The position numbers were made by a program, and so were the translations under genes. A stretch of 64,000 bases of DNA from Lineus longissimus (Eukaryota; Nemertea; Pilidiophora; Heteronemertea; Lineidae): positions 15,020,437 to 15,084,436 of the forward strand of contig NC_088313.1 of the NCBI RefSeq assembly GCF_910592395.1. Reading direction: 5' to 3'. The notes beneath the pieces are model-generated. The model was not told where the DNA came from. It did no database searches and was given only the letters and a program-made list of their open reading frames with translations. This document shows, piece after piece, positions 53,001 to 63,375 of the stretch (the first letter of the stretch is position 1; each line of letters begins with the position of its first letter).

Positions 53001-55993
53001 CTGATGTAAGCAAACATGTCATCTCTATGCGCATGCATAGCCTATAGGCCTAAGAAGGCAGCTGGTTTAATTTTTGTAATTAATGTAAATAAAAACAAGT
53101 TCTGACATGATTAAAAACAATCAACTTTCTTTATTGAATTCATTTGCAGGGGTCCTTTAACCAGTGTGTAGCCTAAACATGATTTATGGGGCCTACCATC
53201 ACGATCATGAGATGACATGTCATGATGTGTTGGCTGTTCGTTGCGTGCATGCAATGGCATGCATGCACAGATGCAATGCATGTGTACATGGTGTACATTT
53301 AGTATTAGGCTGGGCCTACACCGTCATATCGACAACAAAGGAAATAAATGATTCCACAAAAGGGTACAATATAGCTAGCCAGCAGCTATGTACGGGATGT
53401 CGCGATGTGAGGGAATCTGAAGGATCAGTGTGTGATCGTGAGCTGTCCAGAGCCACAGAGGCAGAGTGTTTAGGACCTACTTTACTTGCCAATTATCCAA
53501 TTCTAACGGGGGCTCGTCATGCTCATCCTGATCCATTTCCGACTCGTCAGCAGATTCCTCTCCACTTTCATCTGTCTCTGGCTCATACTGGTACGGCGAT
53601 ATCCCAAGCTCAGCAACTTGTTGGTTCTCATCCAATTCTGCACTGTCTAACTCGTCAAATTCGTTATATTCGTCCGAGCTCCAATTGATTTCACTAAACA
53701 TCGACGCCATTTTGAAAACCTGATTCCCTGCAACGCGTCACGGCTCTCATTTACATATTGACCTATATTCATGCTATTTCTAGGGCGGCATTGAGATTTC
53801 TCGGGGAGGAGGAATTTCCATCAGATAAATCAACCATTTCCGAAAAATCGCCTTAGAATCATAAATGAACAATACCATCTGATAAAATGCAATATCATCA
53901 CTTTCCTGTGTGTGGAAGATAGATGGTAGTCGGGTTTTGGTCTGATATACGACTTTAAATGCGTAATGATTTGGTCTCGGGATCCTGATGTTTTACTCAT
54001 TAGTTTTGCATGAGAAAGATACTCGGCAAGATATTACAATCAAAAGGCACAGCTACCTACCATTCAAGACAGCATTCTTTCCCATGCCCACACTAGCTGA
54101 AGAAGCAGCCCCCCTACTCATCATGATGCTATCATCTCGCGGTGGGGCATCCATTGCATCCACGCTGGCCGAAAACTGAAAATCCTCGCCTTCTGACCGG
54201 ACATCTTTGTCCATGCTCATGCTGTTATCACTGTCCTGGAGTGAACCATCTGGTGACTGGATGTTGACAGTGCTACTGATGTTGACTGTTGAACCTCCTG
54301 CGGCAAATAACGTGAAGTTGCCACTTCCATGGTTGACTGTTGTCTGTTTTACATTCTGCCCATCTGAAGAATTGAGAGATGACGACTTGCTATGAAGGTC
54401 ATCTGCTGTAAAAATAAAGATAACGGTAAAACCGAAGTTTGCCGATATGATACATGGAAATGTTTTTTGTGGTATATCCTGCCAGGCTGAGACTTGCTCC
54501 AACGATGGAGCTTCTCAAACAGTTCCGGAATCACGTGGAAAGTCATGACTCTCTCCAAAGATGGTGTGTCTCACTCAGCCCAAGAATCTCATCCAAGCTT
54601 GAACTGTGTCCAAACTTGTGAAGTACCAACCTTAGATATGTCCCAACCTAATTAGTGGCAAAATTAGGAGGCAGAGGGTGGGTCAATTGCTTTTCTTAAA
54701 GTAGTGTGGATAAGACCTATCTTGATATTTGCAATGCACAGCCAAGTTTGAACAGAGACAGAATTAGGAGACACTGAGGGATAGTTTATTTTGAAAAGAT
54801 ATTTACCTAGACCAGGTATATCTTGGTCATAAGGACGTTCTGGTACCCCAGGGTTGGCCATTACCATATCATCAAGAACATCTTCAATCCGTTTGCCTGG
54901 AAGAGAAAATGGCATAAGATTTGATGATACTGACAAGATATCATATATAACCATATGAAATGGCCAGGGCCATTGTGCTCACCTCATGTGGAGGAAAGAT
55001 GGATAAAGAGCATGGTCTTGTGTCATGTAGTGTTAGGTTTGATGTAGGTCCAAGCAATTACAATTTCCCCAAAATGGCCAATTTACAGTACATTCGACCT
55101 CTGTGACCTTGAAAAGTAGGTCAAATCAAAGAAGACCCGGGTGACACATTGAATGGTTGTTAGAATTAGATGTACCTATGATATAAAATTGGTGCCAATC
55201 GGGCAAGTCATTACTAGGGATAATGGCATTTTGAAGAATTTAGGATTTGGCCCCCTCCCTGGAGGCCAAATGGCAAATCAGATCGCACCAAACTTCGGTA
55301 CCTGAGATCACCTGACCAAGGGGTACATGTGTACTTAATTTGTGATCATTAGTCATTGCAGTTAAGAAACGTGCCATAGTTACGGCCCGACGGCGAATTT
55401 ACGCCATTTGACCTCTGTGACCTTGACAAGGAGGTCAAATTAAAAACCTGTGTGACATATACTGTATGGTGGTTAGATGTACCCATGATATCAAATTGGT
55501 GGCAATCGGGCAAGAAGTTAAGGAATAATCACATTTTTAAGGTTTTTGGATTTTGCCCCCTGGTGGTCAAGTGGTGAATCATATTGGACCAAACTTCGGT
55601 CCCTGAGATCACCTGACTAAGGGGTAAATGTGTACCAAATTTGGTATCAATAGTCATTGCAGTTTAGAAACGTGCCATCGTTACATCCTAACGGCCAATT
55701 TACACCATTTGACCTCTGTGACCTTGAAAAGGAGGTCAAATCAAAAACCCGGAGGATATATGATGCACCTTTGCTAGAAGTACCTACCATATTTTTTTCA
55801 AAATTTCCCGACTACTATTAAGGGAGATATTGCATATTTTCACTTTTAACGTTTGGCCCCCTGGTGGCCAAACCATGAAACGAATCGGACCGAAACTTGG
55901 TCTCCCAGGTGTTATTACATAAGGGTACATGTGTACCAAGTTTCAACTCAATAGCTCTAACAGTTACGAAACGTGCCCTGCTAACGGACGACG

Positions 55994-56055
<62 letters not shown>

Positions 56056-58150
56056 ACGACGGACGCCACGGTATGGGATAAGCTCACCTCTGCTAAGAGG
56101 TGAGCTAAAAACCAGCTCCATTCATTTGAGTCGTCTTATTCTTTGAGCCATTACTACAGAACCAAGAAGTCTATGGGTACAAAGAAATGGGCAGACACAG
56201 AAGTACTGGCAAGACAGCCTAGCAGTCTAAATTATGAGTGCCTCAATACTACTTTCTTACGCGGCTCCAGAAAATCTGGTGAAAGAAGTTCAACCACAGA
56301 TTCATTCCCTGAAGAAGTCAATGCTCTCACGAATCCTGTTGGCCATTCTCGAATCAGCATGGAAATGTTGTCCAAGAGAGCAGACGCGCCTGGAAAGGTG
56401 AAGATGAGAATAAGAAACATTGAATAACAGTCTCTGACGGTTTTTAAATGCCATATGAGTTTCGTTTAGGTTTTCGCATTGGCTCGTCCACTGCTTACTG
56501 AAACATTGCGTTTGGAAAGAGTTGCCCAATCACTTTTCCATATAAAAGTTTTAGCCAGATCAGTCATGTCTATCTTGCTGAATTTGGAGCCCAAAAATAC
56601 TGGAAATGTGTTCCAAGAATACTTAGACGGGCGCTTGCTTGAATTGTTGACAGGATAATGGGTTGCAATCTAAATCTAACATCATTACCAGGGTTTCGTC
56701 ATGAAACTCGTGTACGGGTATGACAACAAACCAATCCATGCTTTGGGATTATTCTGCTTTAATTCATTGATGTTTTAATATCTTTTTTCATGAAACAGAA
56801 AAGTGTTTACCTGCATTGTTCGAAACATTGTCACACATGCATTGGACTGTTTTTTTAGTTTCCACGGAGATGCATCCTTCGCTCACCAGCTCATTAAGAA
56901 GAGACACATCAACCACTAACAGCTGTACAATGTTTTTGCGAAACAATTCCAGAACCTGCTTGAAAACTTGGTCTTTCTCAATATGCCTGATACCCTGCAT
57001 CAAACCGTGTGCCTTTTCATGTCCTGAAAACAATGCAAGAACAGCATACAGGGAATGAAGGCAACAATGCCCTGTAGATGACTTGACATCCACATCAGTA
57101 ACATAATTAAGAGCCTTGGGCTTTCACCCGAATGGCCCAGTATTCAACTCGGAATTTTCTTCTTGTTTGGCGGACATGATAACCTTGAGCTCTCAGTGGC
57201 CTCTCTCTTGGCCGGACAGTTGCTACACCTGACACAAAATTGCTCTGACCATAGCCATAGATGGATCCAAAACAGACACTAGAGAATACTCTTGTAAGAA
57301 TACCTTCTTGTTTTAGAATATCTAGAAAACTTGTGTATATATTTGTCTTTCCTGAAGCAAGGAGGGCATCCAAAAGTTGTCGAGCTGCTGGTATCTTTCC
57401 TGTATTCTTATGGGTAGCTTTGATTGCACCAATCACTTCTGAAATAACAAATGGCCAAAGTTTCAGCATTTTCTCTGGAGAAAAGCAATATGCTTGGAAT
57501 AACGGCTAAGAAGACATCACAATCACAGTCATCGAATTCATACACGGCCCCCCTGTGCACAGGTCTCAACACAACAAGGGACCTCAGAATCCACAAAGAG
57601 TCTAACTGGATCCATAGATTGCACACCACAGCTCCTCCTGGTCTCAATATCATGGACAACACGTCCTGGTAGGACCAACCTTACTTGTTGCGTCTCCAAA
57701 AGAAAAGAAATATGCAAAGAGAACATGTCCATTACAATAATACAGTCACTTCAAAGCTTTAATTGGAAGCAGGGTAAATTCATTTATGAAAGGTACTGGT
57801 ATCACGAATTTCGGCAGCAACCGTGATCATTACATGTAGTCGGTAACCAAGTGAAAATGAGGAATTAGCCTAATTTTAGCATGGTGAAAATTTCCCGGTT
57901 TACTCTGAGCTTCATTTTGAAAGTGCTGCTCTAACTTTTTTACAGTTACCACCTGATACGTACCATCTGAGAGCAACATTCCCATGTGATCTAGCAATGG
58001 TGGTGGATCCAAGCATCTGACCAATTCTGGCCTGTACAAAATCATTGCTTCTAATCGACCATCTCTAGATAGAACATCCTGGTATTTTGTGCACAGCTCG
58101 GCACGATTCCTATCTTCTTCCTGCGACAGCCCTGCATTTGCCTCAGCCAT
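44036..58150 (-). CDS. RIG-I-like receptor (two CARDs, helicase, zinc-binding C-terminal domain)
   Basis: Cytosolic viral-RNA sensor of the RIG-I/MDA5 family. Sixteen coding exons: 58150-57964, 57438-57304, 57023-56811, 56389-56261, 54896-54807, 54405-54061, 49608-49519, 49171-49029, 48674-48276, 47779-47614, 47267-47169, 46714-46551, 46349-46145, 45740-45492, 45294-45124, 44745-44036. All phases agree, giving 1,164 aa. CARD1 is about 15-107 and CARD2 about 120-221. A linker of about 175 residues follows (222-396). The helicase has Walker A APTGSGKT (429-436), DECHH (546-550), LTAS (581-584), TSVAEEGLD (897 on) and QSRGRAR (926-932). The C-terminal domain has Cys1018, 1021, 1072 and 1075 placed like the RIG-I zinc site, with KKWKDVPF near the end. 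No disabling change was seen. The start is the first ATG in the exon; an upstream in-frame stop supports it. RIG-I versus MDA5 orthology is not resolvable here. Confidence 0.95.
46798..47055 (+). mobile_element. Diverged tRNA-SINE copy in an RLR intron
   Basis: Related to the SINE at 14.0 kb: shares GCCTCATGATCGAGAGGT, a decayed B box GGTTTGACTCC (46835-46845), then CTCCTTGAAACC and CTGGGATAAT. It is interrupted by an 80-bp nested insertion, listed separately. Confidence 0.7.
46875..46954 (-). mobile_element. Nested retro-insertion with (AAGT)n tail
   Basis: An 80-bp insert splits the SINE and is flanked by exact 14-bp duplications CCGATTCTCCTAAT (46861-46874 and 46955-46968). On the minus strand it reads CCATGTGCCACCTAGGGTAC and then CAAAGGGTCCTAAGTAAGTA, ending in AAGT repeats. 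This looks like the 3' end of a LINE or SINE inserted by target-primed reverse transcription. Confidence 0.85.
50164..52455 (+). pseudogene. Kolobok-like transposase, damaged THAP end
   Basis: Six exons: 50164-50425, 50544-50736, 50890-51138, 51334-51505, 51717-51865, 52301-52455. Exons 2-6 join in frame with GT-AG sites, and the whole would encode about 392 aa. The RNase-H-like catalytic core shows a first Asp in [15 protein letters not shown], a second in TTDGH, the DIWH (D-x2-H) motif, and a Glu in SGLEGYHS. Two lesions affect exon 1. A run of seven G at about 50184-50190 shifts the frame between MPNYCVVGG and CKNVSD; six would restore it. In addition, the THAP-like start (C-x4-C, then [11 protein letters not shown]) runs straight into the catalytic core without the THAP C-x2-H half. 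The G-run could be an assembly error; the missing half could not. Probably not an autonomous transposase. Confidence 0.8.
52141..52244. repeat. 57-bp tandem duplication in a transposase intron
   Basis: TTACTATGTAAATAAATAAA and CAAGCAATAGCAACTCGTAT are repeated in two near-identical consecutive copies between exons 5 and 6 of the transposase gene. Confidence 0.9.
52592..53710 (-). CDS. P2X7-type ballast (zinc-cluster) domain protein
   Basis: Two exons, 53710-53486 and 53041-52592, phase 0, giving 224 aa. Exon 1 is strongly acidic and contains [10 protein letters not shown], a phrase typical of invertebrate proteins labelled 'P2X purinoceptor 7-like'. Exon 2 holds the cysteine cluster CSCGKC, ECVCC and [13 protein letters not shown], then [20 protein letters not shown] and a terminal FPP-like block. 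This matches the intracellular ballast domain of P2X7, which binds zinc and GDP in vertebrates. There are no transmembrane helices or P2X channel region, so it is not a receptor. The frame is open and the splice sites are good, although the acceptor (CTATAG) is only moderately strong. The gene lies inside the TTAA transposon, so its role may be in transposition or DNA binding; this is inference. Confidence 0.82.
55080..56110. repeat. About 300-bp tandem units with nuclear-receptor half-sites, (GAC)n and a terminal hairpin
   Basis: Three diverged units, each with TTGACCTCTGTGACCTTG followed by a complementary AGGTCAAAT, start near 55,094, 55,411 and 55,710. The last runs into (GAC)n at about 55,985-56,060. 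It ends in AGCTCACCTCTGCTAAGAGG plus TGAGCT, a perfect hairpin. The layout suggests a dispersed multi-unit element. It lies in intron 4 of the RLR gene. Confidence 0.85.
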
Positions 58151-58740
58151 TATCAACAATTCCAAGACCTGTCCCTCAGGTAAGCTCCAGGCGGTGGGAG
58201 AAAGTTCCTACCTGAAATAAAGTATAGAAAGTATTAAGCAATTGAATGTCTGTGACAGGCTAACACTGGGATTGTGTATCCTGGACAGAGATAACTTTTT
58301 TGTGTTTTTTTGCACAAGACTGCTCTTGCGTTCCTGGTCATCGTTTGTCGGATTCTGACACAGCAAATATTCGTAGATACTTCGGACTTCAAATATTCAG
58401 ATGAAATCTTATGAAATAAAACACTTTGTTAATTTTTTTGAATTAACGTCATAATGTAAATGGCGATAATATACAATATGTGGCGAAAATCTGCCTTGTG
58501 ACATTTGAGCCATTGTCTGGCGTATTTGACCATGAACCTACTCTAAAGATGTTTCGTTTAACCGACCCTAGGTGGCGCAAGTGTGTCAGGCCAGGGGCCT
58601 ATAGGCTATATGCTTAACACATATCAACATCATCGAATCATGTTTATTATCGCCAACGTTACTTCCAATAAGTATTTATCTTCGATGATGAGTATATACA
58701 TGCCACGACAAGGCCTTGACAATATTAACATCGCGATAGT

Positions 58741-58916
58741 GACTCAATATATGCTAGTACAGTGAAGTAAAGAGCAAACAGTACTGCTCTGAGAAGGCAA
58801 ACAGTACTGCTCTGAGAAGACACACGATAGTGACTCAATATATGTTAGTACGGTGAAGTGAAGAGCAAACAGTACTGCTCTGAGAAGGCAAACAGTACTG
58901 CTCTGAGAAGACACAC
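58741..58916. repeat. Two-copy tandem duplication with inner repeats
   Basis: A unit of about 94 bp starting GTGACTCAATATATG occurs twice. Each copy itself contains AAACAGTACTGCTCTGAGAA twice. Short nested tandem amplification. Confidence 0.9.
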
Positions 58917-59242
58917 AACGCCTGACGTCATAACACTGTCAAAAATGAAAATTTCAAAATATAGGCTTAGGCTTAATATAATAATAAATAAATGTCGAAG
59001 AGATGAGATAAAGAAAAGCCGGGAAGACTTACTAAACTTGAAATCGAAACATACAGTCACTGACTGACACAGAGAGCGACACTCTAACTTATTAATTCTC
59101 AACAATACACTGAAACTGTACCCCGAAAATCCGTGAAAAGAGACAAAATCTGAAACTTGATTCAATGAATCGAAACGTCAGAATTTGGGGAATCCCCACT
59201 TGCTGTATTATGGCTAGTTCCTTATCCCGCAATCAGCTGTTC

Positions 59243-60784
59243 GGGGAAGCTGTAAACTGTTGATAAAACTGCTGATGAAAATGTTGATGGGGGTCCTCTA
59301 AATTTGGTGGCTTGACATTTGTTTGTTTTTTAATGTTTGTTAATCAAATTGCGTTATGTTATACTTTAAAGTCATCTTGTGATGTGGTAAAAAGGAAAAT
59401 AGAAAATGTTATATATCAATGGGTGATTTTGATCAAAGAGTGGAGGCCATTTTTTTAGGTTTTCGAGATGCGCCGATCGGCTTTTAGATTCTGTTGATGG
59501 GTCCTAGTACTTACAGATTATCAGCATATTTGTTCCAATTTTGATATTTCTGACAATTCCAAGTCATAATCTTTCACAAAATAACTTTTTATTTGAATGA
59601 CAATGAAAGTACCATCGGGTTTTAGGCCAAAATAGTTGGCCTCTCTCACACCCATTTTGTTGATCCAAGATGGCGGCTCTTCTGTCAAAGTGAGATCAGA
59701 GTATACATAAAAATGCATTTTACTAGGAATATGTGAAATGAAAGTCATTAAATTCCACTTAAAATGAAACTTTTATTCGTATTCATTGTGACAGTGATTC
59801 ATTTGTCCTGTGTGCTTCCTTAGATTTTTCATAATCTGGGTCATAATAGTACCTCTTTTTGCACTCAACAACTGAAGATCTACTGTAAATCTGTCAGGAG
59901 CTGAACGATTTGCTGATGAGGTAAAGATTGTGTGCTCAAAAAATATTCTGAAATCGACACACAACTAGGAAAAGATGGTGAAGACAGAATTGAGAAAGGA
60001 ACACTGGAAGCACAATCAGAAGATTTAATCGACACACTACTAGGAACAAATCGGGAAGACGAACCAGACACACGAAAGTTCGAAATACAAGCAGGCGTAA
60101 AGCTCTCTGGAGCCATGTACGGCTCCTGACAGATTTACAGTAGGTCTTCAGTTGTTGAGTGCAAAAAGAGGTACTATTATGACCCAGATTATGAAAAATC
60201 TAAGGAAGCACACAGGTCAAATGAATCACTGTCACAATGAATACGAATAAAAGTTTCATTTTAAGTGGAATTTAATGACTGTCATTTCACATTTTCCTTG
60301 TAAAATGCATTTTGATGTGTACTCTGATCTCGCTTTGACAGGATCCGCCATCTTGGATCAACAAAATGGGTGTGAGAGAGGCCAACTATTTTTGGCCTAA
60401 AACCCGATGATACTTTCATTGTCATTCAAATAAAAAGTTATTTTGTGAAAGATTATGACTTGGAATTGTCAAAAATATCAAATTTGGAACAAATACGCTG
60501 ATAATCTGTAAGTACTATGATCCATCAACAGAATCTAAAAGCCGATCGGCGCATCTCGAAAACCTAAAAAATGGCCTCCACTCTTTGATCAAAATCACCC
60601 ATTGATATTGATATATAACATTTTCTATTTTCCTTTTTACCACATTACAAGATGACTTTAAAGTATAACATAACGCAATTTGATTGAAAAATATTAAAAA
60701 ACAAACAAAATGTCAAGCCACCAAATTTAGAGGACCCCATCAACATTTTCATCAGCAGTTTCATCAACAGTTTACACCTTCCCG
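59243..60784. repeat. 1.5-kb inverted repeat (foldback element), about 660-bp arms
   Basis: The arms 59243-59901 and 60122-60784 are inverted copies with only scattered differences. Examples are TGTAAACTGTTGATAAAACT near 59251 versus its complement near 60770, and CTGTCAGGAGC versus GCTCCTGACAG at the inner borders. A 220-bp spacer separates them and has one short open frame on the plus strand. Imperfect direct copies GAATCCCCACTTG (59190-59202) and GAATTCCCCACTTG (60891-60904) lie outside the arms and may be a duplicated target. No transposase is present. Confidence 0.92.
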
Positions 60785-61164
60785 CTGTTCGTGCGGTTCC
60801 AGGTGTATCCAGGGTTGTATCCTGTAGTACACACGGATGTATGCACAAGGAGTGCTAAGAGACGAGATTGCACGCGCACTACCAGTTGTGGAATTCCCCA
60901 CTTGTGAGTGAGAGAAGTGTAACATGCGATTTCAGTTTCTCCGTTATAAACTCTATCTTACCACAATATGTGTCAATTCTATTTCGGTAGAAATGTGATA
61001 ATTGAAGGTAATAATCATTGATGTAAGTGAGTATATCCTTTTTATTTCGGAAACTAACCTCTTTTGGGTTTCTTTTCACATTTTCTGTTGTCCTCATCCG
61101 GATAATCATATTGCATTAATTAGCCTACATGCAATATGCATGCATAGTGTAGTGTATATATATA

Positions 61165-61257
61165 CAGGGTGGCCCAGAAATATCTTTCCTCCCACAATGA
61201 TACACAATGATAGAATTTTATTGTGCAGGGGAAAATAAGGTCCTGGGCCACCAAGTG
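61165..61257. mobile_element. 93-bp mariner-like MITE
   Basis: The left end CAGGGTGGCCCAGAAATATC and the inverted right end CACTTGGTGGCCCAGGA are flanked by TA on both sides, as for Tc1/mariner insertions. Non-coding. Confidence 0.65.
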
Positions 61258-62973
61258 TATACATTGTACTATCGGGGCAATAACATGACAGTATGCAATA
61301 TGAGAAGACATCAGCAGCCGGTGATCAACCTTTTCGTAGAAGTTTGTTTGGGCAGGCCTACTGATCAGTCATGCACTTTACCTGGAACAAATGGTCTGTC
61401 TGCAGACACAGTAGCTTATAGCAATGTCCGAAGTTTCCTTAGGCCTTCTGACAAGTTCTGAGTGTGCACATTTGTTTTTTTTGGTTCACCTGCACCTCTT
61501 GAGCAGGTCAGGCAGGGTAAACAAACCATCTTAACAACAGATTTTCACAGTCAAAGACGCCCGAAAATGCCCCAAGAGTTGTTGACATTAAAATCCCCAT
61601 GACTGTGTTGGACGTGGAGACAAGCACCACCAGTGTTAGATGTAGCCCAAATTCTGAGCATCATCTCCTTCAGTAAATTTCATTTACAGTAGAAGTGTTG
61701 GACTTGATGAGTAGACTTTTGCTTAACAATATTTGGGACACACATTAACAGGAAAGTGCCCGCGAGAGGCATATGAAAAAAAACTTTGTCAGACTCAAAC
61801 TAGGTCATTTCTATTGTAGGTTGTCTGTATTTGTTTGCAATAAGAAAAGGGTTTAGTCATGGTTTCCCTGATACTTGTGATGTGCATTCAGGCCTATAAT
61901 TCACCTCAGCTTGACCCCTGAATGCCCGAGAGACCCCCTGATGTTGTGTCCCTAAATGATTGACCTGTTGGCAAGTGGGCATATTTAAATACTCTAGAAT
62001 CCCTGATCCAAGACCTGTTCTGAATATCTAATTTGAACCAGATATTATGATGTTCAATTTGGGTAGAGTATCTACAAGCACAGTGCAAATAGTCCACACT
62101 GGTGTCATCAGTTAGTCCTATGAAATATAGGCCTACATACTTTATACACATTGGCCTATCTAGCATTGAAATCAATACCTTATGTGAGTATCATATAACA
62201 TTGCTCCATGCATTGATATCGAGGCATATCAATGTGTTAGTTTTGATAAAGCGATTGCTTTTGGTTACTTATGTTTTGGACATTGAAGTAGGAGTAAAAC
62301 TGTTTTCTGGACAATAATATGTAATTTTCAAGGAAATTTATTATGTCATTACATTGCATTCGCCATGTCCATCTTCATGTGGCTGAATATCAGAGCTGCG
62401 TATATTCTATAGAAACCTGCTGTAAAGGTTACATTTAGGTAAGCATGGCTTTGAAAAGCCTCAAACACAACATCCATTTTAACTTAATCTGAACATTAGC
62501 GGGTCTTCGAGTTTCGACCAGAGGATGGAGTCTCTCTAAAATGTCATTTGATGTCTTGAATATCAGTCTGTTTCACCTGCAGATGACAATTGTAACAAAG
62601 TCATGTCAGATATTGCCAGAGACAGGGTGACTTTGTAGGTTGTTGCTCATCTTGACCGCCAAGGATTTCAAGTGTTGCAATCCCATCAATTGACAGACAA
62701 ATATTAAAAAAAATATTTGTTTATATTCTTGATCTTTACAAAACAGTTTTTGCATTGACAACTTTCCATTCATTATTTGTGAATACACAAAATGTAGGCC
62801 TCGGTGTCTGTATGTGATTTAGAAAAAAACCATCAAAAGTGAAACTCAAATTCCCTCTGGTTGGGAATACCAGAATCTATGTACAGTTCCTATTCCGTGT
62901 CCGCTAAATATATTTTTGACCCACGTCACTGTTGTCGGCCTAGATAAGGCCAAATAGACTCATTCAAACTCAC

Positions 62974-63176
62974 CGAGGAACATAGCTGCATGTACCCTGG
63001 GTGATGCTCTTGCCCTCCCGCCTCAGTTGCTTCATACGGAGTCCTTGCTGAGGGCACTCTGGTCATGCTAGTTTGACTTGTTAAAGATTTTCCTGTCGGG
63101 TACCTTTCTTTCCACTTTGGGTAAGGTGTTTCAAGTGGAACCTCCCTTTGCAGTTGCATTGGTGTGTCTATCATGT
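62974..63176 (-). other. Candidate minus-strand exon, gene unknown
   Basis: 203 bp open throughout, with acceptor CTCTCTACAG and donor CTCG/GTGAGTTTG. The peptide (for example YPKWKERYPTGKSLTSQT) has no recognised family. It could be an upstream exon of the RLR transcript, but it cannot extend the RLR protein through the acceptor at 58213 because of an in-frame stop there. Weak support. Confidence 0.3.
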
Positions 63177-63375
63177 CTGTAGAGAGAACATCATTACAAT
63201 ATTCAAAGAAGGACACTGATTTTCATGGGCAGATCCACAGGGAGCCTGGTCCTGGAATTTCGTTACTAACCTCTGTAATTTCTGTTTTGTATGTAAACAG
63301 GAACTTGGATTGTTTTCTTGTGATTTATCTCTTTTTGCTCCATCGATCTTTTCAGTTTGAGGTGAAGGAACCAGG

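Larger units (their letters stand above)
49852..53954. mobile_element. Kolobok-like TTAA DNA transposon, 4.1 kb, two genes
   Basis: Flanked by TTAA on both sides (49848-49851, 53955-53958). Both termini begin AGTCGTATAWCASACCAA, inverted, with two mismatches in the first 18 bp. It carries a transposase-derived gene (50164-52455, plus) and a ballast-domain gene (53710-52592, minus). The two converge and end 136 bp apart. TTAA duplication, short TIRs, a THAP-type amino end and a D..DxxH..E transposase are the traits of the Kolobok superfamily. It is inserted wholly within intron 6 of the RLR gene and does not disturb its reading frame. Confidence 0.88.
58151..63375. other. Intergenic between two divergent CARD genes
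   Basis: Shared 5' region of the RLR (minus strand) and the plus-strand CARD gene. It contains a tandem duplication, a 1.5-kb inverted repeat, a mariner-like MITE and one uncertain minus-strand exon, each listed separately. An acceptor-like TTTATTTCAG at about 58213 suggests a non-coding 5' exon of the RLR. Confidence 0.5.

Noticed and set aside
52592-53710. A P2X7 receptor gene
   Set aside because: Only the intracellular ballast domain is present. There is no P2X channel domain or transmembrane segment, and the gene is bounded by transposon ends.
55818-56103. Arg-rich and repeat-encoded frames on both strands
   Set aside because: They are translations of the (GAC)n microsatellite.
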